A stretch of 64,000 bases of DNA. Origin: Streptomyces sp. Y2F8-2. GTDB taxonomy: Bacteria > Actinomycetota > Actinomycetes > Streptomycetales > Streptomycetaceae. The stretch is from assembly GCF_014905555.1 (NCBI RefSeq), contig NZ_BNGS01000009.1, positions 124,001 through 188,000 on the forward strand. The letters run 5' to 3'. Position 1 is the first letter of the stretch; the number at the start of each line of letters is the position of its first letter. A model generated the notes under the pieces. That model saw only the letters and a list, made by a program, of their open reading frames with translations, searched no databases and was not told the origin of the DNA. Both the position numbers and the translations under genes were made by a program. Of the stretch, positions 43,928 to 53,268 are shown one piece after another.

Positions 43928-45571
43928 ATGAGCGCCGCTCCGTCAACACCCGGCCCCTCGATGTCCGACTCCCCCTGGGCGCCGTTCGCTGCGCGCGTCT
44001 TCCGGGCGCTGTGGATCGCCCAGTTGGTCTCCAACATCGGCAGCTGGATGCAGACGGTGGGCGCACAGTGGCTGCTCATCGGGCACAACGCGGCTCTGGT
44101 GACTCTCGTCCAGACCGCCTCCAGCCTGCCGGTGGTCCTGCTCGCCCTGCCCTCCGGGGTGGTCGCCGACCGGTTCGACCGCCGTTCGGTGCTGCTCGTC
44201 GCGCAGTTCGCCATGCTCGCGGTCTCCGGCGCGCTGGCCGTGCTGGCGTTCACGGACGCGCTCACACCGACGGCGCTGCTCGCCCTCACCTTCCTCCTGG
44301 GGTGCGGCACCGCGCTGATGGGCCCGGCCTGGCAGGCGATCCAGCCGGAGCTGGTGGAGCGCCGGCGGCTCGGTCAGGCGGCGGCGCTGGGCGCGGTGAA
44401 CATGAACCTGGCCCGCGCGGTCGGACCGGCGCTCGGCGGGGCGGTGGTCGCGGCGGCGGGCGCGGGGTGGGTCTTCGCCTTCAACGCGGTGTCCTACCTG
44501 GGCATCGCGGCTGTCCTCGTGCTGTGGCAGCGTCCGCGGACGGCCCTGCCCACCGCGGGGAACGAGCGGCTGCCGGCCGCCCTGAACGCGGGGCGCCGCT
44601 ACGTCTGGAACGCGCCCGGCGTGCGTCGGGTGCTGCTGCGCACGACCCTGTTCATCCCCGGCGGCGCCGCACTGTGGTCGCTGCTGCCGCTGAGCGCGAG
44701 TCGCTCCCTGGGCCTCGGCTCGGGCGGATACGGGCTGCTGCTGACGGCAGTCGGCGTGGGTGCCGTGGCGGGGGCCTTCGCACTGCCGCGCATCCAGCGG
44801 GTACTGGGTGTGAACGGCACGCTCGCCGCCGGCGCGCTGGTGTTCGCCGCGGTGCTCGCGGTGCTGGCCACGGTTCGGGCGCCCTGGCTGGTGACCATCG
44901 CCCTGCTGCCCGCGGGCCTCGCCTGGATCGGCGTGCTGTCCACCCTGAACGCGGCGGTTCAGACGCGGCTTCCGGGCTGGGTGAGGGCGCGCGGACTCGC
45001 CGTCTACCTCCTGGTCTTCCAGGGCGGTCAGGCGCTGGCGGCACCCCTGTGGGGCGCGGTGGCCGACTGGCTCGGGCTGACGGCCGCCCTCCTGGTCGCA
45101 GGCGCCGTGATGCTGCTGAGCGCGGCCAGCGTACGGCGGTGGCCGCTGCACGACGCCGAGGGAATCGACCCCTCGTTGTCCGACCACTGGCCCGCTCCCC
45201 CGCTGGTGTTCGAACCCGGAGAGGCCGACGGCCCGGTGCTGGTATCGGTCGTCTACCGGGTCGCCCCGGACCACCGCGCCGAGTTCACGGACCGGATGAG
45301 CCATGTCGCCCGGTCCAGGCGCCGTACGGGAGCCCTCGAGTGGGGTCTCTACCAGGACGGCCACGACCCGGAGCGGTTCGTCGAGAACTACCTGGTGGCC
45401 TCCTGGGCGGAACACCTCGCCCAGCACCACAGCCGCCTCACGGTCACCGACCGCCGCCACGAGGAGCGGGCCCGCGCGCTGATCGTCCCGGGCACCCTGC
45501 CGGAGGTCACCCACGCCTTCGCGGCCGGTTCGGGACCGGTCGTGCCGGATCGGGCGGAGCAGGCTTGGTAG
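43928..45571 (+). CDS. MFS exporter (EntS type) fused to an antibiotic-biosynthesis-monooxygenase-like domain
   Basis: A 547-residue fusion. Residues about 20-410 form an MFS_3/EntS-type transporter (FRALWIAQLVSNIGSWMQTV, GVVADRFDRRSVLL between TM2 and TM3, and 10-12 spans). After a linker rich in charged residues, about 430-530 form an ABM-like ferredoxin fold (VSVVYRVAPDHRAEFTDRMS, GALEWGLYQDGHDPERFVENY, HHSRLTVTDRRHEE). MFS_3 proteins export siderophores or drugs; the ABM tail is known in some relatives but its purpose is unclear. The ATG at 43928 follows AGGACC; ATGs at 43862 and 43961 are alternatives. The gene follows DUF1275 by 101 bp. Confidence 0.85.
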   Translation: MSAAPSTPGPSMSDSPWAPFAARVFRALWIAQLVSNIGSWMQTVGAQWLLIGHNAALVTLVQTASSLPVVLLALPSGVVADRFDRRSVLLVAQFAMLAVSGALAVLAFTDALTPTALLALTFLLGCGTALMGPAWQAIQPELVERRRLGQAAALGAVNMNLARAVGPALGGAVVAAAGAGWVFAFNAVSYLGIAAVLVLWQRPRTALPTAGNERLPAALNAGRRYVWNAPGVRRVLLRTTLFIPGGAALWSLLPLSASRSLGLGSGGYGLLLTAVGVGAVAGAFALPRIQRVLGVNGTLAAGALVFAAVLAVLATVRAPWLVTIALLPAGLAWIGVLSTLNAAVQTRLPGWVRARGLAVYLLVFQGGQALAAPLWGAVADWLGLTAALLVAGAVMLLSAASVRRWPLHDAEGIDPSLSDHWPAPPLVFEPGEADGPVLVSVVYRVAPDHRAEFTDRMSHVARSRRRTGALEWGLYQDGHDPERFVENYLVASWAEHLAQHHSRLTVTDRRHEERARALIVPGTLPEVTHAFAAGSGPVVPDRAEQAW

Positions 45572-45731
45572 TTCAGCCGCAGAGGGTGATCCGAGCTGCC
45601 GCGTTCGCTGGAGTGCCCAGGTCCGAGCCTGGTGCAGCGGCCGATGACGTAGGGTGCCGACCGCCGACAGGTCGCCGGAGCGGCTGAAAAAGCCTCTACG
45701 ATCCGGTTGATCATCGAACCGGGGAGGGGAC

Positions 45732-46670
45732 ATGGCCGAGGGCCGCGAAACGGGCGCAGTCGCCGAGAGACCGGTGGAGCTGGCCTACCGGCCCACCGTC
45801 GGCGAATTGGCGTCCGCGCTGCGCGCACGCGCGAGGAGCACCGGCGCGGGACGCTTCCAGCGCCGGGTGCTGATCTGGACGGTGGCGGTCGCGACCGTCG
45901 GCGCCCTGCTGTCGGCGGCCGGCTCCGGCCACCGGGACACACCCTGGCCGCTGTATGCGGGAGTGGTGGTCTTCGTCGCCTTCAGGACTGCGGTGCCGTG
46001 GCTGCAGGCGCGCCGCCTCCACCGGCTCGCCGAACGGCAGGGGGACATCAGCGGGACGGTCGACGACACCGGGGTCCGGCTCACCACCGCGCACAGCTCG
46101 GCCGGCCACGACTGGCACCTCTACTCGCGCTATGTCGAGACTCCGGAACTGTTCGTGCTTCTCAGTGCCGACAAGTCCGCCGTCGGCTTCGCCGTCCTGC
46201 CCAAGCGGGCCGTGGCGGACCCGGAGGAGGTGGACCGGCTGCGGGCGGTCCTCGACCGGCGGCTCGTGCGCGCGGACGATGCCGAGGCGCCCGGACGCCC
46301 ACGGAGCCGGGGCCGGGCCGTCGGCCGCGGGGTCGGCTCCGTCGGACTGTTGCTGCTGGGGCTGCTGCTGTTCTTCTTCGCCTTCGCCGCCGTCCAACAC
46401 GTGGCACACCCGGACCGCTTTCCCGGGATCCAGAACAACACCGCCCCGATGTCGGCCGTCATGCTCGGGCTGGGGACGCTTGCGGTCGCCGGGGGTTGGT
46501 GGCTCGTACGGCGGATGGCCGTCATGCGGATCGTGACCGCCGTGCTCGCCGTCCTCGTCCTGCTGGCCGGTGGCGCCGCCCTGTACCGCGTCGGGCCGAT
46601 GCTCCACTGCTGGGGCTCGGACCGGATCGCCCGCCAGCCCGAGGGAGCCTACGTCTGCTACGACTTCTGA
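45732..46670 (+). CDS. YcxB-like membrane protein
   Basis: A 312-residue protein with two N-terminal spans (VLIWTVAVATVGALLSAA and PLYAGVVVFVAFRTAVPW), a soluble middle resembling the YcxB C-terminal domain (ISGTVDDTGVRLTTAHSSAG, YVETPELFVLLSADKSAVGF, VLPKRAV), and about three C-terminal spans. Function unknown. A GGGGAGGGG ribosome-binding site precedes ATG 45732. Confidence 0.8.
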   Translation: MAEGRETGAVAERPVELAYRPTVGELASALRARARSTGAGRFQRRVLIWTVAVATVGALLSAAGSGHRDTPWPLYAGVVVFVAFRTAVPWLQARRLHRLAERQGDISGTVDDTGVRLTTAHSSAGHDWHLYSRYVETPELFVLLSADKSAVGFAVLPKRAVADPEEVDRLRAVLDRRLVRADDAEAPGRPRSRGRAVGRGVGSVGLLLLGLLLFFFAFAAVQHVAHPDRFPGIQNNTAPMSAVMLGLGTLAVAGGWWLVRRMAVMRIVTAVLAVLVLLAGGAALYRVGPMLHCWGSDRIARQPEGAYVCYDF

Positions 46671-46759
46671 GCGGGCCACGGTCTCCGAGCGGGCCCGGGG
46701 ATCATCTCTCGGTGGCGGGCTGGGGGCCTGCTCAGGGCCGGGGTATTGGGCGCTCGGTG

Positions 46760-48502
46760 TCACGGGCGGGGAACGTTGCGCAGGTTGGCCCGGGCCAGGT
46801 GGACCATGCGTCCGACGCCCCCGGTCAGGACCGTCCGGCTCGCGGACAGCGCGAAGCCGCTGATCTGCTCGGCTGTGATCTTCGGCGGGACGGCCAACGC
46901 CGCCGGGTCGGTGACGACGTCGACCAGCGCCGGTCCCTCGTGGGCGAACGCCTCGCGCAGCGCGTCGCGCACCTCGGCGGGCTTCTGCACCCGGATGCCG
47001 CGCGCCCCGGCCGCGGTGGCGATCGCCGCGTAGTCGGTGCGCGGGTAGCTCGTGGCGTGCGGGGGCAGTCCGTCGACCATCATCTCCAGGTCGACCATGC
47101 CCAGGGAGGAGTTGTTGAAGACGACCACCTTCACCGGCAGCCCGTACTGGACGAGTGTGAGGAAGTCGCCCATGAGCATGGAGAACCCGCCGTCGCCGGA
47201 GAGGGAGACGACCTGTCGGCCGCGGTCGAGGAACTGCGCGCCGATGGCCTGGGGCAGCGCGTTGGCCATCGAGCCGTGCACGAAGGAGCCGAGGATGCGG
47301 CGACGGCCGTTCGGTGTGAGGTAACGCGCCGCCCACACACAGCACATCCCCGTGTCCACGGTGAACACCGCGTCGTCGGCGGCCTCTTCGTCGAGCACCG
47401 AGGCCACGTACTCGGGGTGGATCGGGGTGTGCCTGTCGACGTTGCGGGTGTAGGCGTTCACTGCGCCCTCGAGCGCATGGGCGTGCCGCTCCAGCATCCG
47501 GTCGAGGAACCGGCGCGAGTGCTTCTCCCGCACCGCCGGGATCAGGCACCGCAGGGTCTCGCGGACGTCTCCCCAGAGGGCGAAGTCGAGTTGGGTGCGC
47601 CGCCCCAGCCGCTCGGGCTGCACGTCGACCTGGACGGTGCGCACATGGCGGGGCAGGAAGTCGGTGTACGGGAAGTCGGTGCCGAGGAGCAGCAGCAGGT
47701 CGCACTCGTGCATGGCCTCGTACGCGGCTCCGTAGCCGAGCAGCCCGGACATGCCGACGTCGTACGGGTTGTCGTACTGGATGTGCTCCTTGCCGCGCAG
47801 AGCATGACCCACCGGTGCCTTGACCTTCTCGGCGAAGGCCATCACCTCGGCGTGGGCGCCCGCGACGCCGCGCCCGCAGAACACCATGACGCGTTCGGCG
47901 GCGTCCACCAGCTCGGTGAGCCGGGCGATCTCCTGGTCGCTGGGGCGGATGGCGGGCAGATCCAGGGGCATGGCGAGTTCGGGAGCGGCGTCCGGGGAGT
48001 CCTCGGCGGCGGTGTCGCCGGACAGGGCCACGACGGAGACGCCGCGCCGGCCGACGGCGTGCTGGATGGCGGTCTGCACCACGCGCGGCATCTGGCGGGG
48101 CGAGGAGATCAGCTCCGAGTAGTGGCTGCACTCGGCGAACAGCCGGTCGGGGTGCGTCTCCTGGAAGTAGCCCGTGCCGATCTCACCGCTGGGGATGTGT
48201 GCGGCCAGGGCGAGCACCGGCGCCATCGAACGGTGGGCGTCGTACAGACCGTTGATCAGATGGAGGTTGCCCGGTCCGCAGGAGCCCGCGCACGCGGCGA
48301 GCCGCCCGGTGAGCTGGGCCTCCGCCCCGGCCGCGAACGCCGCCACCTCCTCGTGGCGGACCTGGACCCAGTCGACGGCGTCGTGCCGCCTGACGGCGTC
48401 GACCACGGGGTTCAGGCTGTCCCCGACCACCCCGTAGATACGGCGCACACCGGCCCGGGCCAGCAGGTCGACGTACTGTTCGGCGATGGTCTGCTTGGCC
48501 AT
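46760..48502 (-). CDS. poxB: ThDP-dependent pyruvate dehydrogenase/oxidase-like enzyme (PoxB type)
   Basis: A 580-residue ThDP enzyme. The N-terminal Pyr domain (MAKQTIAEQYVDLLARAG, RRIYGVVGDSLNPVVD) has the activating Glu in RHEEVAAFAAG; the middle FAD/DHS-like domain shows VMVFCGRGVAGA; the PP domain ThDP-Mg motif is SLSGDGGFSMLMGDFLTL with VVFNNSSLGM. This matches PoxB-like pyruvate:quinone oxidoreductase rather than acetolactate synthase. The ATG at 48502 follows GAGGAG. Usual length for PoxB is about 570-580. Confidence 0.88.
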   Translation of the reverse strand: MAKQTIAEQYVDLLARAGVRRIYGVVGDSLNPVVDAVRRHDAVDWVQVRHEEVAAFAAGAEAQLTGRLAACAGSCGPGNLHLINGLYDAHRSMAPVLALAAHIPSGEIGTGYFQETHPDRLFAECSHYSELISSPRQMPRVVQTAIQHAVGRRGVSVVALSGDTAAEDSPDAAPELAMPLDLPAIRPSDQEIARLTELVDAAERVMVFCGRGVAGAHAEVMAFAEKVKAPVGHALRGKEHIQYDNPYDVGMSGLLGYGAAYEAMHECDLLLLLGTDFPYTDFLPRHVRTVQVDVQPERLGRRTQLDFALWGDVRETLRCLIPAVREKHSRRFLDRMLERHAHALEGAVNAYTRNVDRHTPIHPEYVASVLDEEAADDAVFTVDTGMCCVWAARYLTPNGRRRILGSFVHGSMANALPQAIGAQFLDRGRQVVSLSGDGGFSMLMGDFLTLVQYGLPVKVVVFNNSSLGMVDLEMMVDGLPPHATSYPRTDYAAIATAAGARGIRVQKPAEVRDALREAFAHEGPALVDVVTDPAALAVPPKITAEQISGFALSASRTVLTGGVGRMVHLARANLRNVPRP

Positions 48503-48612
48503 GGCACTCCTCGGATTCCTGCTCGGGGGCGGGCGCGGCCGTACGCGGGCACGGCGGCGCCCGCGTCGCGCCCGGACGACGTTAGTGAGCGCGGGTGAGC
48601 GGCACTTGACCG

Positions 48613-49410
48613 TCAGCGCACGAGGTCGGTTCCGGCAGCGCACCGGGCGTCGGCGGCGCCGGGGCGGTCTCCGGTGGCGGTCGGGTGGATGGGCCCGTCC
48701 AGCAGGGAGAGCGGGCGGGCGGTGCGTCCGGAGCGTACGGCGATGAGTTCCGCGGCGAAGGACACGGCGGTCTCCTCGGGTGTCGACGCGCCGAGGTCGA
48801 GACCGAGGGGCGCGTGCAACCGCGCGAGGGCGTCGGGCGACACGCCGGCCGCGGAGAGGTCCTCCCGCCTGCGTGCCTGTACGCGGCGGGAGCCGAGCGC
48901 TCCGATGTAGGCCAGGGGGCGGCCGAGGGCTTAGGCGAGGACGGGGACGTCGAACTTCGCGTCGTGCGTCATCACGCACACCACGGTCCGGTGATCGGTC
49001 TCCGTGGCCGCCAGGTACCGATGGGGCCAGTCGACCACGACCTCGTCGGCGTCCGGGAAGCGCTCGGGTGTGGTGAAGGTGGCCCGGGCGTCGCAGACCG
49101 TGACGTGGTAGCCGAGGTGGGCATCGATCCGGCTCACCGCGGCGGCGTGGGCGTTGGCGCCGAAGACCAGCAGCCGGGGCGGCGGGGCCCAGACCTCGAA
49201 CAGCACGCGCGGGGCCCGTGACTCGCTCGGCACGCCGGCGTCGTGGGAACGGTCCGCACCGGCGTCGTACGTCCGTGACGCGTCGGCCTCGTACGTCCGT
49301 TTGCTTCTCACAAATGCGGCGTCCAGGCATCCCGGCACGTGAATATCGGCGACATACCGGCCTTTCCCGGTGAGCAGCCGTTCGTCCTCGCGCCTTGTCC
49401 ATCGCTCCAC
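48613..49410 (-). pseudogene. Chimeric remnant: CoxL N-terminus joined to XdhC C-terminal half, with an in-frame stop
   Basis: One minus-strand frame starts (GTG 49410) with TRREDERLLTGKGRYVADIH and PGCLDAAFVRS, the N-terminus of CO/xanthine dehydrogenase large subunits. After a short Thr/Tyr/Asp repeat it becomes XdhC: RVLFEVWAPPPRLLVFGANA, DARATFTTPERFPDADEVVV and TVVCVMTHDAKFDVPVLA. It then hits TAA at 48931-48933, and the same frame continues as normal XdhC: LAYIGALGSRR, then LHAPLGLDLGASTPEETAVS and so on to 48613. The rest of both parent genes is absent. This is a deletion fusion plus a nonsense change (for example GAA to TAA). Confidence 0.75.
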
Positions 49411-49675
49411 AACGACACCTCGTTCGTGTGGGGGCGGGAATTGACCGGGCGACGGCCGTATCCGGCATCGAACGTGTGCGGGATATTCGGCCCGTCGCTG
49501 CGTGGCCGTTCGCGGGGAACGCCACGGCGGTGGAATTCGACTGCTCGGACACTAACCGCGGAGGCGGCCGCGGTGCGAGGGGAACACGGGCAGTGTGCGC
49601 TGTGGGACCAGAGGTGTGCGCCGCCCGGACAGCCGGCCGCCGGCCGTGGACAGCCGGCAGCCGGGGCGTGGCGGG

Positions 49676-50014
49676 TCAGCCCAGTTCGGTCTCCAGCCAC
49701 CGCAGGACGTCGGGCGTCACCGGGTCGACGAGGTCGGCGAACTCCTCGTGCCGCTTGAGGAACTTCGCCACGTACGGGCAGACGGGCACGATCCGCTTAC
49801 CGGATTCCCGTACGTCGGTGAGCGCCTCCTGGACGAGCCGGGAGGCCAGGCCCTGTCCCGCGAAGGCGTCGTCGATCTCGGTGTGGTAGAAGACGCGCTG
49901 CGCGTCGCGGTCACGGTAGGCGGTCAGCCCGGCGCGCTTGCCGTCGACGAGTATTTCGTAGCGATTCCTGGCGTCCACACGCTCGACGACCGGATTGGCG
50001 GAAGGCTGGCTCAT
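49676..50014 (-). CDS. GNAT acetyltransferase (YjdJ-like)
   Basis: A 112-residue small GNAT-fold protein: YEILVDGKRAGLTAYRDRD, FYHTEIDDAFAGQGLASRLV (acetyl-CoA loop) and GKRIVPVCPYVAKFLKRHEE. YjdJ-type members are short acetyltransferases of unknown substrate. ATG 50014 lies 21 bp after the pirin gene, so the two are one transcript. Confidence 0.9.
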   Translation of the reverse strand: MSQPSANPVVERVDARNRYEILVDGKRAGLTAYRDRDAQRVFYHTEIDDAFAGQGLASRLVQEALTDVRESGKRIVPVCPYVAKFLKRHEEFADLVDPVTPDVLRWLETELG

Positions 50015-50035
50015 GGGGTGCCTTTCGGATTGGCG

Positions 50036-51025
50036 TCAGTGACGCGGCGGATTCCTGCGCGGAGTGATGGTGGCATTCGGCAGGACAGGGGCCGGAAGAC
50101 GGTCTCCCGGATATCCTTCGACGGCGCCGAAGCGATCGGAAGAGTTCTGCCAGTCCTCGCGGGCCCTGACGATATCCTCGTGGCTCCGCCCGATGAAATT
50201 CCACCACATGACGATCTCCTCCTCGAAGGGAGTTCCGCCGAGCAGCACCGTCCGTGCGATGCCGTCCGACTCGTTCGTCAGCGTCAGCGTGTCGATGCCC
50301 GGGTGCGCATAGCCCAACTCCGCGCGGTGCAGCAGGACATCCGCGAGGCGGACGTCGCCCTGGTCGACGAGGAGGCCGTGCTCGAAGCCGGGGTCCACGG
50401 CGAGCGTGACGGTCGCGTGGGGCTCGAGGACGATCTCGGCGCCGAGCAGGGGGCTGAAGGTCCGCACCGGCGAGGTGGCCCCGGCGAGGGAGCCCAGGAA
50501 CACCCTGATCCCGGCCCCGTCGATCCGTACGGGCTCCGGCACGTGGTGCTGGAAGTCCCGTGCGGTGTCGCGGTGTTCGTCCGGCAGCGCCACCCAGAGC
50601 TGGACGCCGTGCAGGACCGTGGTCCGAGGGGTGGAGACCTCCGAGTGGCTGATGCCGTACCCGCCCGTCATGAGGTTCAGCTCGCCCGGCCGTACGAACG
50701 CGTGGCTGCCCAGGCTGTCCCGGTGCTCGATCTCGCCGCTGAACAGCCAGCTCACCGTCTGCAGCCCGGTGTGAGGATGCGGGGCGACGTCCATGCCGCC
50801 CGTCTCGGAGACGTCGTCGGGCCCGTAGTGGTCCGCGAAGCACCAGGCCCCGATCAGGGTCCGGGCACGCTGCGGCAGGGTGCGCCGCACGGTCATCGCC
50901 CGCGGGCCGCCCAGAGGCACATCGCGCGAGGTCAGTACGTCGACCCGTGGCGTCGTGGCCGAACGCTCGCCGTCCACCGATGCGCCGCACCGCAGCTCCA
51001 CCGGTTTCGTCTCGACATTGCTCAC
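50036..51025 (-). CDS. Pirin-family protein
   Basis: A 329-residue bicupin. Metal-binding residues are in GMDVAPHPHTGLQTVSWLFSG and EIEHRDSLG, and RPGELNLMTGGYGISHSE is the family signature. Pirins are iron-binding, some with quercetin dioxygenase activity, others redox sensors. The GTG at 51025 follows GGAAGG. It is divergent from an AhpD-like gene, a common pairing in stress regulons. Confidence 0.92.
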   Translation of the reverse strand: MSNVETKPVELRCGASVDGERSATTPRVDVLTSRDVPLGGPRAMTVRRTLPQRARTLIGAWCFADHYGPDDVSETGGMDVAPHPHTGLQTVSWLFSGEIEHRDSLGSHAFVRPGELNLMTGGYGISHSEVSTPRTTVLHGVQLWVALPDEHRDTARDFQHHVPEPVRIDGAGIRVFLGSLAGATSPVRTFSPLLGAEIVLEPHATVTLAVDPGFEHGLLVDQGDVRLADVLLHRAELGYAHPGIDTLTLTNESDGIARTVLLGGTPFEEEIVMWWNFIGRSHEDIVRAREDWQNSSDRFGAVEGYPGDRLPAPVLPNATITPRRNPPRH

Positions 51026-51053
51026 CGTGGACCGCCTTCCAGCCGCCTAATTT

Positions 51054-51067
51054 GTTCTATATTCAAC
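51054..51067. promoter_or_regulatory. 14-bp AT-rich dyad in the pirin/AhpD divergent promoter
   Basis: GTTCTATATTCAAC has the symmetry GTT-NN-ATAT-NN-AAC and lies in the only AT-rich stretch of the 123-bp gap, so it may be an operator (MarR/HxlR-like) or core promoter for both genes. Confidence 0.4.
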
Positions 51068-51148
51068 TACCACGCCCGATGATAGGCGACGGCACCGCGC
51101 ACACCAACAGATGAGGGAGCCCACGGCGGCCCCCGAAGGAGTCCCAGG

Positions 51149-51628
51149 TTGAGCACCCACACGACCGGGTCCGCGATCCAGCGGATCTTCATCGACAAGC
51201 AGAGCCCCGCCGCCTATCAGGCGCTGGTGCGGACCTCCGAAGCCGTGCGGGCGGTCGCCGCCGAGGCGGGGCTCGACCGGACGCTCGTGGAACTGGTCAA
51301 TCTGCGCGTGTCGCAGATCAACGGCTGCGCGTACTGCCTCAACGTACACACGAACGCCGCCCTGCGCGCGGGTGAGACCCCACAACGCCTCGGCGTGCTG
51401 GCGGCCTGGCGGGACACCGAACTGTTCACACCCGACGAACGCGCGGCGCTCGCGCTCGCCGAGGCGACCACGAACCCCGCCGACACCACCAGGCAGGAGG
51501 CCGCGTACGGCACCGCCCGGGAGGTCCTCACCGACGACCAGATCTCCGCCGTGATCTGGGTGGCGGTCACCATCAACGCCTTCAACCGGGTCTCGGTCAT
51601 GAGCGGGCATCCGGTACGGAACCGCTAG
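51149..51628 (+). CDS. AhpD-like carboxymuconolactone decarboxylase-family protein
   Basis: A 159-residue alkylhydroperoxidase-like protein. The redox CxxC and proton-relay motif NGCAYCLNVHT (about residues 57-67) is complete. Likely reduces peroxides. The TTG start at 51149 is chosen because GAAGGAG lies seven bases before it; there is no better ATG or GTG. Confidence 0.88.
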   Translation: MSTHTTGSAIQRIFIDKQSPAAYQALVRTSEAVRAVAAEAGLDRTLVELVNLRVSQINGCAYCLNVHTNAALRAGETPQRLGVLAAWRDTELFTPDERAALALAEATTNPADTTRQEAAYGTAREVLTDDQISAVIWVAVTINAFNRVSVMSGHPVRNR

Positions 51629-51648
51629 GCCGGTCGACGGGCCTCGCG

Positions 51649-51677
51649 GGCGGTCATCTGCTAACGAGATGACCGCC
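51649..51677 (+). terminator. Perfect 11-bp stem-loop after the AhpD-like gene
   Basis: GGCGGTCATCT (51649-51659) pairs with AGATGACCGCC (51667-51677) across GCTAACG, 20 bp after the stop. Confidence 0.8.
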
Positions 51678-51822
51678 ATTCCGAACCATCACGACGGATG
51701 GGGAAGCAAACGACGCGGCCGAGCGCTGACGCCCCCGTGAGAGCACCGAGGAAGCTGCTCGATCACCGCCAGGCGTCCTTCCGAGCCGGTCCCGCCGGCT
51801 CCCCGTCCCGAAGAAGGTCCCC

Positions 51823-53064
51823 GTGTCCCAGTCCTCCGGTGTCCGGACTCCGTCCAAGGTCACCAGCGCCGCACCCGCGCACGGTGTGCCGGGCTGGCTG
51901 ATCGCGTTGCTGGCCGTCGCCTCCGGCATGACGGTCGCCAACCTGTACTACGCGCAGCCGCTGCTGTCGTCCCTGCGGGACGTCTTCCACATCAGCACGG
52001 CCACCGCGGGCACACTGATCACGCTCACCCAGGTCGGCTATGTGATCGGCATGGTCTTCCTGGTGCCGCTCGGCGACCGGCTGGAGAAGCGCGGCCTGAT
52101 CACCGTCCTCCTGACGGTCACCACCCTCGCCCTGGTGGCGGCCGGCCTGGCGACCGGGTTCCCGATGCTGCTGGCCGCCTCTCTGATCAGCGGTGCCACG
52201 TCCGTGGTCGCCCAGATCCTGGTCCCGTTCGCGGCGAGCCTCGCCCCGGACCACGCCCGGGGCCGGATCGTGGGCCGGGTGATGAGCGGTCTGCTCACCG
52301 GCATCCTGCTCTCCCGCACCCTGAGCAGCCTGGTCTCCGACGTCGCCGGCTGGCGCGTCGTCTACCTGGGCTCCGCCGTCCTGATGGCCCTCCTGGCCGT
52401 CGCCCTGCGGGCCGCGCTGCCCAAGCACGCCCCCACCACGACCGTCCCGTACCACCACGTGCTGCGCTCCACCGCCGCACTGGTGCGCAGGCATCCCGCG
52501 CTGCTGCGCCGCGGCCTGTACCAGGCGGCGATGTTCGGCGCCTTCAGCGCCTTCTGGACCACCGTCTCCTACGTCCTGACCGGCCCCCGCTTCCACTACT
52601 CCCCCGTCGGCGTCGGCATCTTCGCCCTCGTCGGAGCCGCCGGTGCGGCCATCGCCCCGCTGGCCGGGCACTGGGCCGACCACGGGCTGACCCGGCGCAT
52701 GACCGGCGCCGCGTTCGCCGCCGCCGCGCTGGCCTTCGCGCTCGCCGGCTTCGGCGGGCACAGCGTCGTGCTGATCGCCCTGGCCGCGATCCTCCTCGAC
52801 ATGGCCGTCCAGACCACGCTGATCCTCGGCCAGCACACCGTCTACCAACTGGACGCCGGCGCCCGGGCCCGCCTCAACTCGGCCTTCATCGCCACCTTCT
52901 TCCTCGGGGGCGCCCTCGGCTCCCAGCTCGGCTCGATCGCCTACCGCGCCGGCGGCTGGGGCGCGGTCAGCGTCCTCGGTGCGGCCCTGCCGGTCCTGGC
53001 ACTCCTCTACTGGACCACCGAACACCGCCGCGCCCGGCGGACCCCCGACCGCGGCGCCGAGTGA
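51823..53064 (+). CDS. MFS transporter
   Basis: A 413-residue major facilitator with 12 predicted spans. NLYYAQPLLSSLRDVF near TM1 and VPLGDRLEKRGLI between TM2 and TM3 place it in the YnfM/ProP-like drug or metabolite exporter group. GTG start at 51823 follows GAAGGTCCCC. Confidence 0.88.
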   Translation: MSQSSGVRTPSKVTSAAPAHGVPGWLIALLAVASGMTVANLYYAQPLLSSLRDVFHISTATAGTLITLTQVGYVIGMVFLVPLGDRLEKRGLITVLLTVTTLALVAAGLATGFPMLLAASLISGATSVVAQILVPFAASLAPDHARGRIVGRVMSGLLTGILLSRTLSSLVSDVAGWRVVYLGSAVLMALLAVALRAALPKHAPTTTVPYHHVLRSTAALVRRHPALLRRGLYQAAMFGAFSAFWTTVSYVLTGPRFHYSPVGVGIFALVGAAGAAIAPLAGHWADHGLTRRMTGAAFAAAALAFALAGFGGHSVVLIALAAILLDMAVQTTLILGQHTVYQLDAGARARLNSAFIATFFLGGALGSQLGSIAYRAGGWGAVSVLGAALPVLALLYWTTEHRRARRTPDRGAE

Positions 53065-53182
53065 CGGGCGCCGCACGGTCCGAGCCGAAGTGCCGCACGG
53101 GGTTCTCCGTCGGACCACACCCCGTGCGCTCCTCGGCAAGAGGCTCTCCCGGGCCTGCCCTACGGTGATCGGCACCATCCAC

Positions 53183-53234
53183 GTCAGATCCCGCGCTGAC
53201 GAACCGTCCACCGTCAGATCCCGCGCTGACGAAC
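53183..53234. repeat. Tandem 22-bp palindromic sites, 30-bp period
   Basis: GTCAGATCCCGCGCTGACGA followed by AC occurs at 53183-53204 and 53213-53234. Each has the dyad GTCAG-N8-CTGAC. The 30-bp period is about three turns of DNA, so both face the same side. They lie just upstream of the SsgA-like gene and may be operator sites. Confidence 0.65.
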
Positions 53235-53268
53235 GCAACCGCACGCACAGTCGTAGACAGGGGGCGCC

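Noticed and set aside
53183..53234. Possible CRISPR repeats
   Set aside because: Only two copies with an 8-bp gap, no cas genes; more like operator sites.
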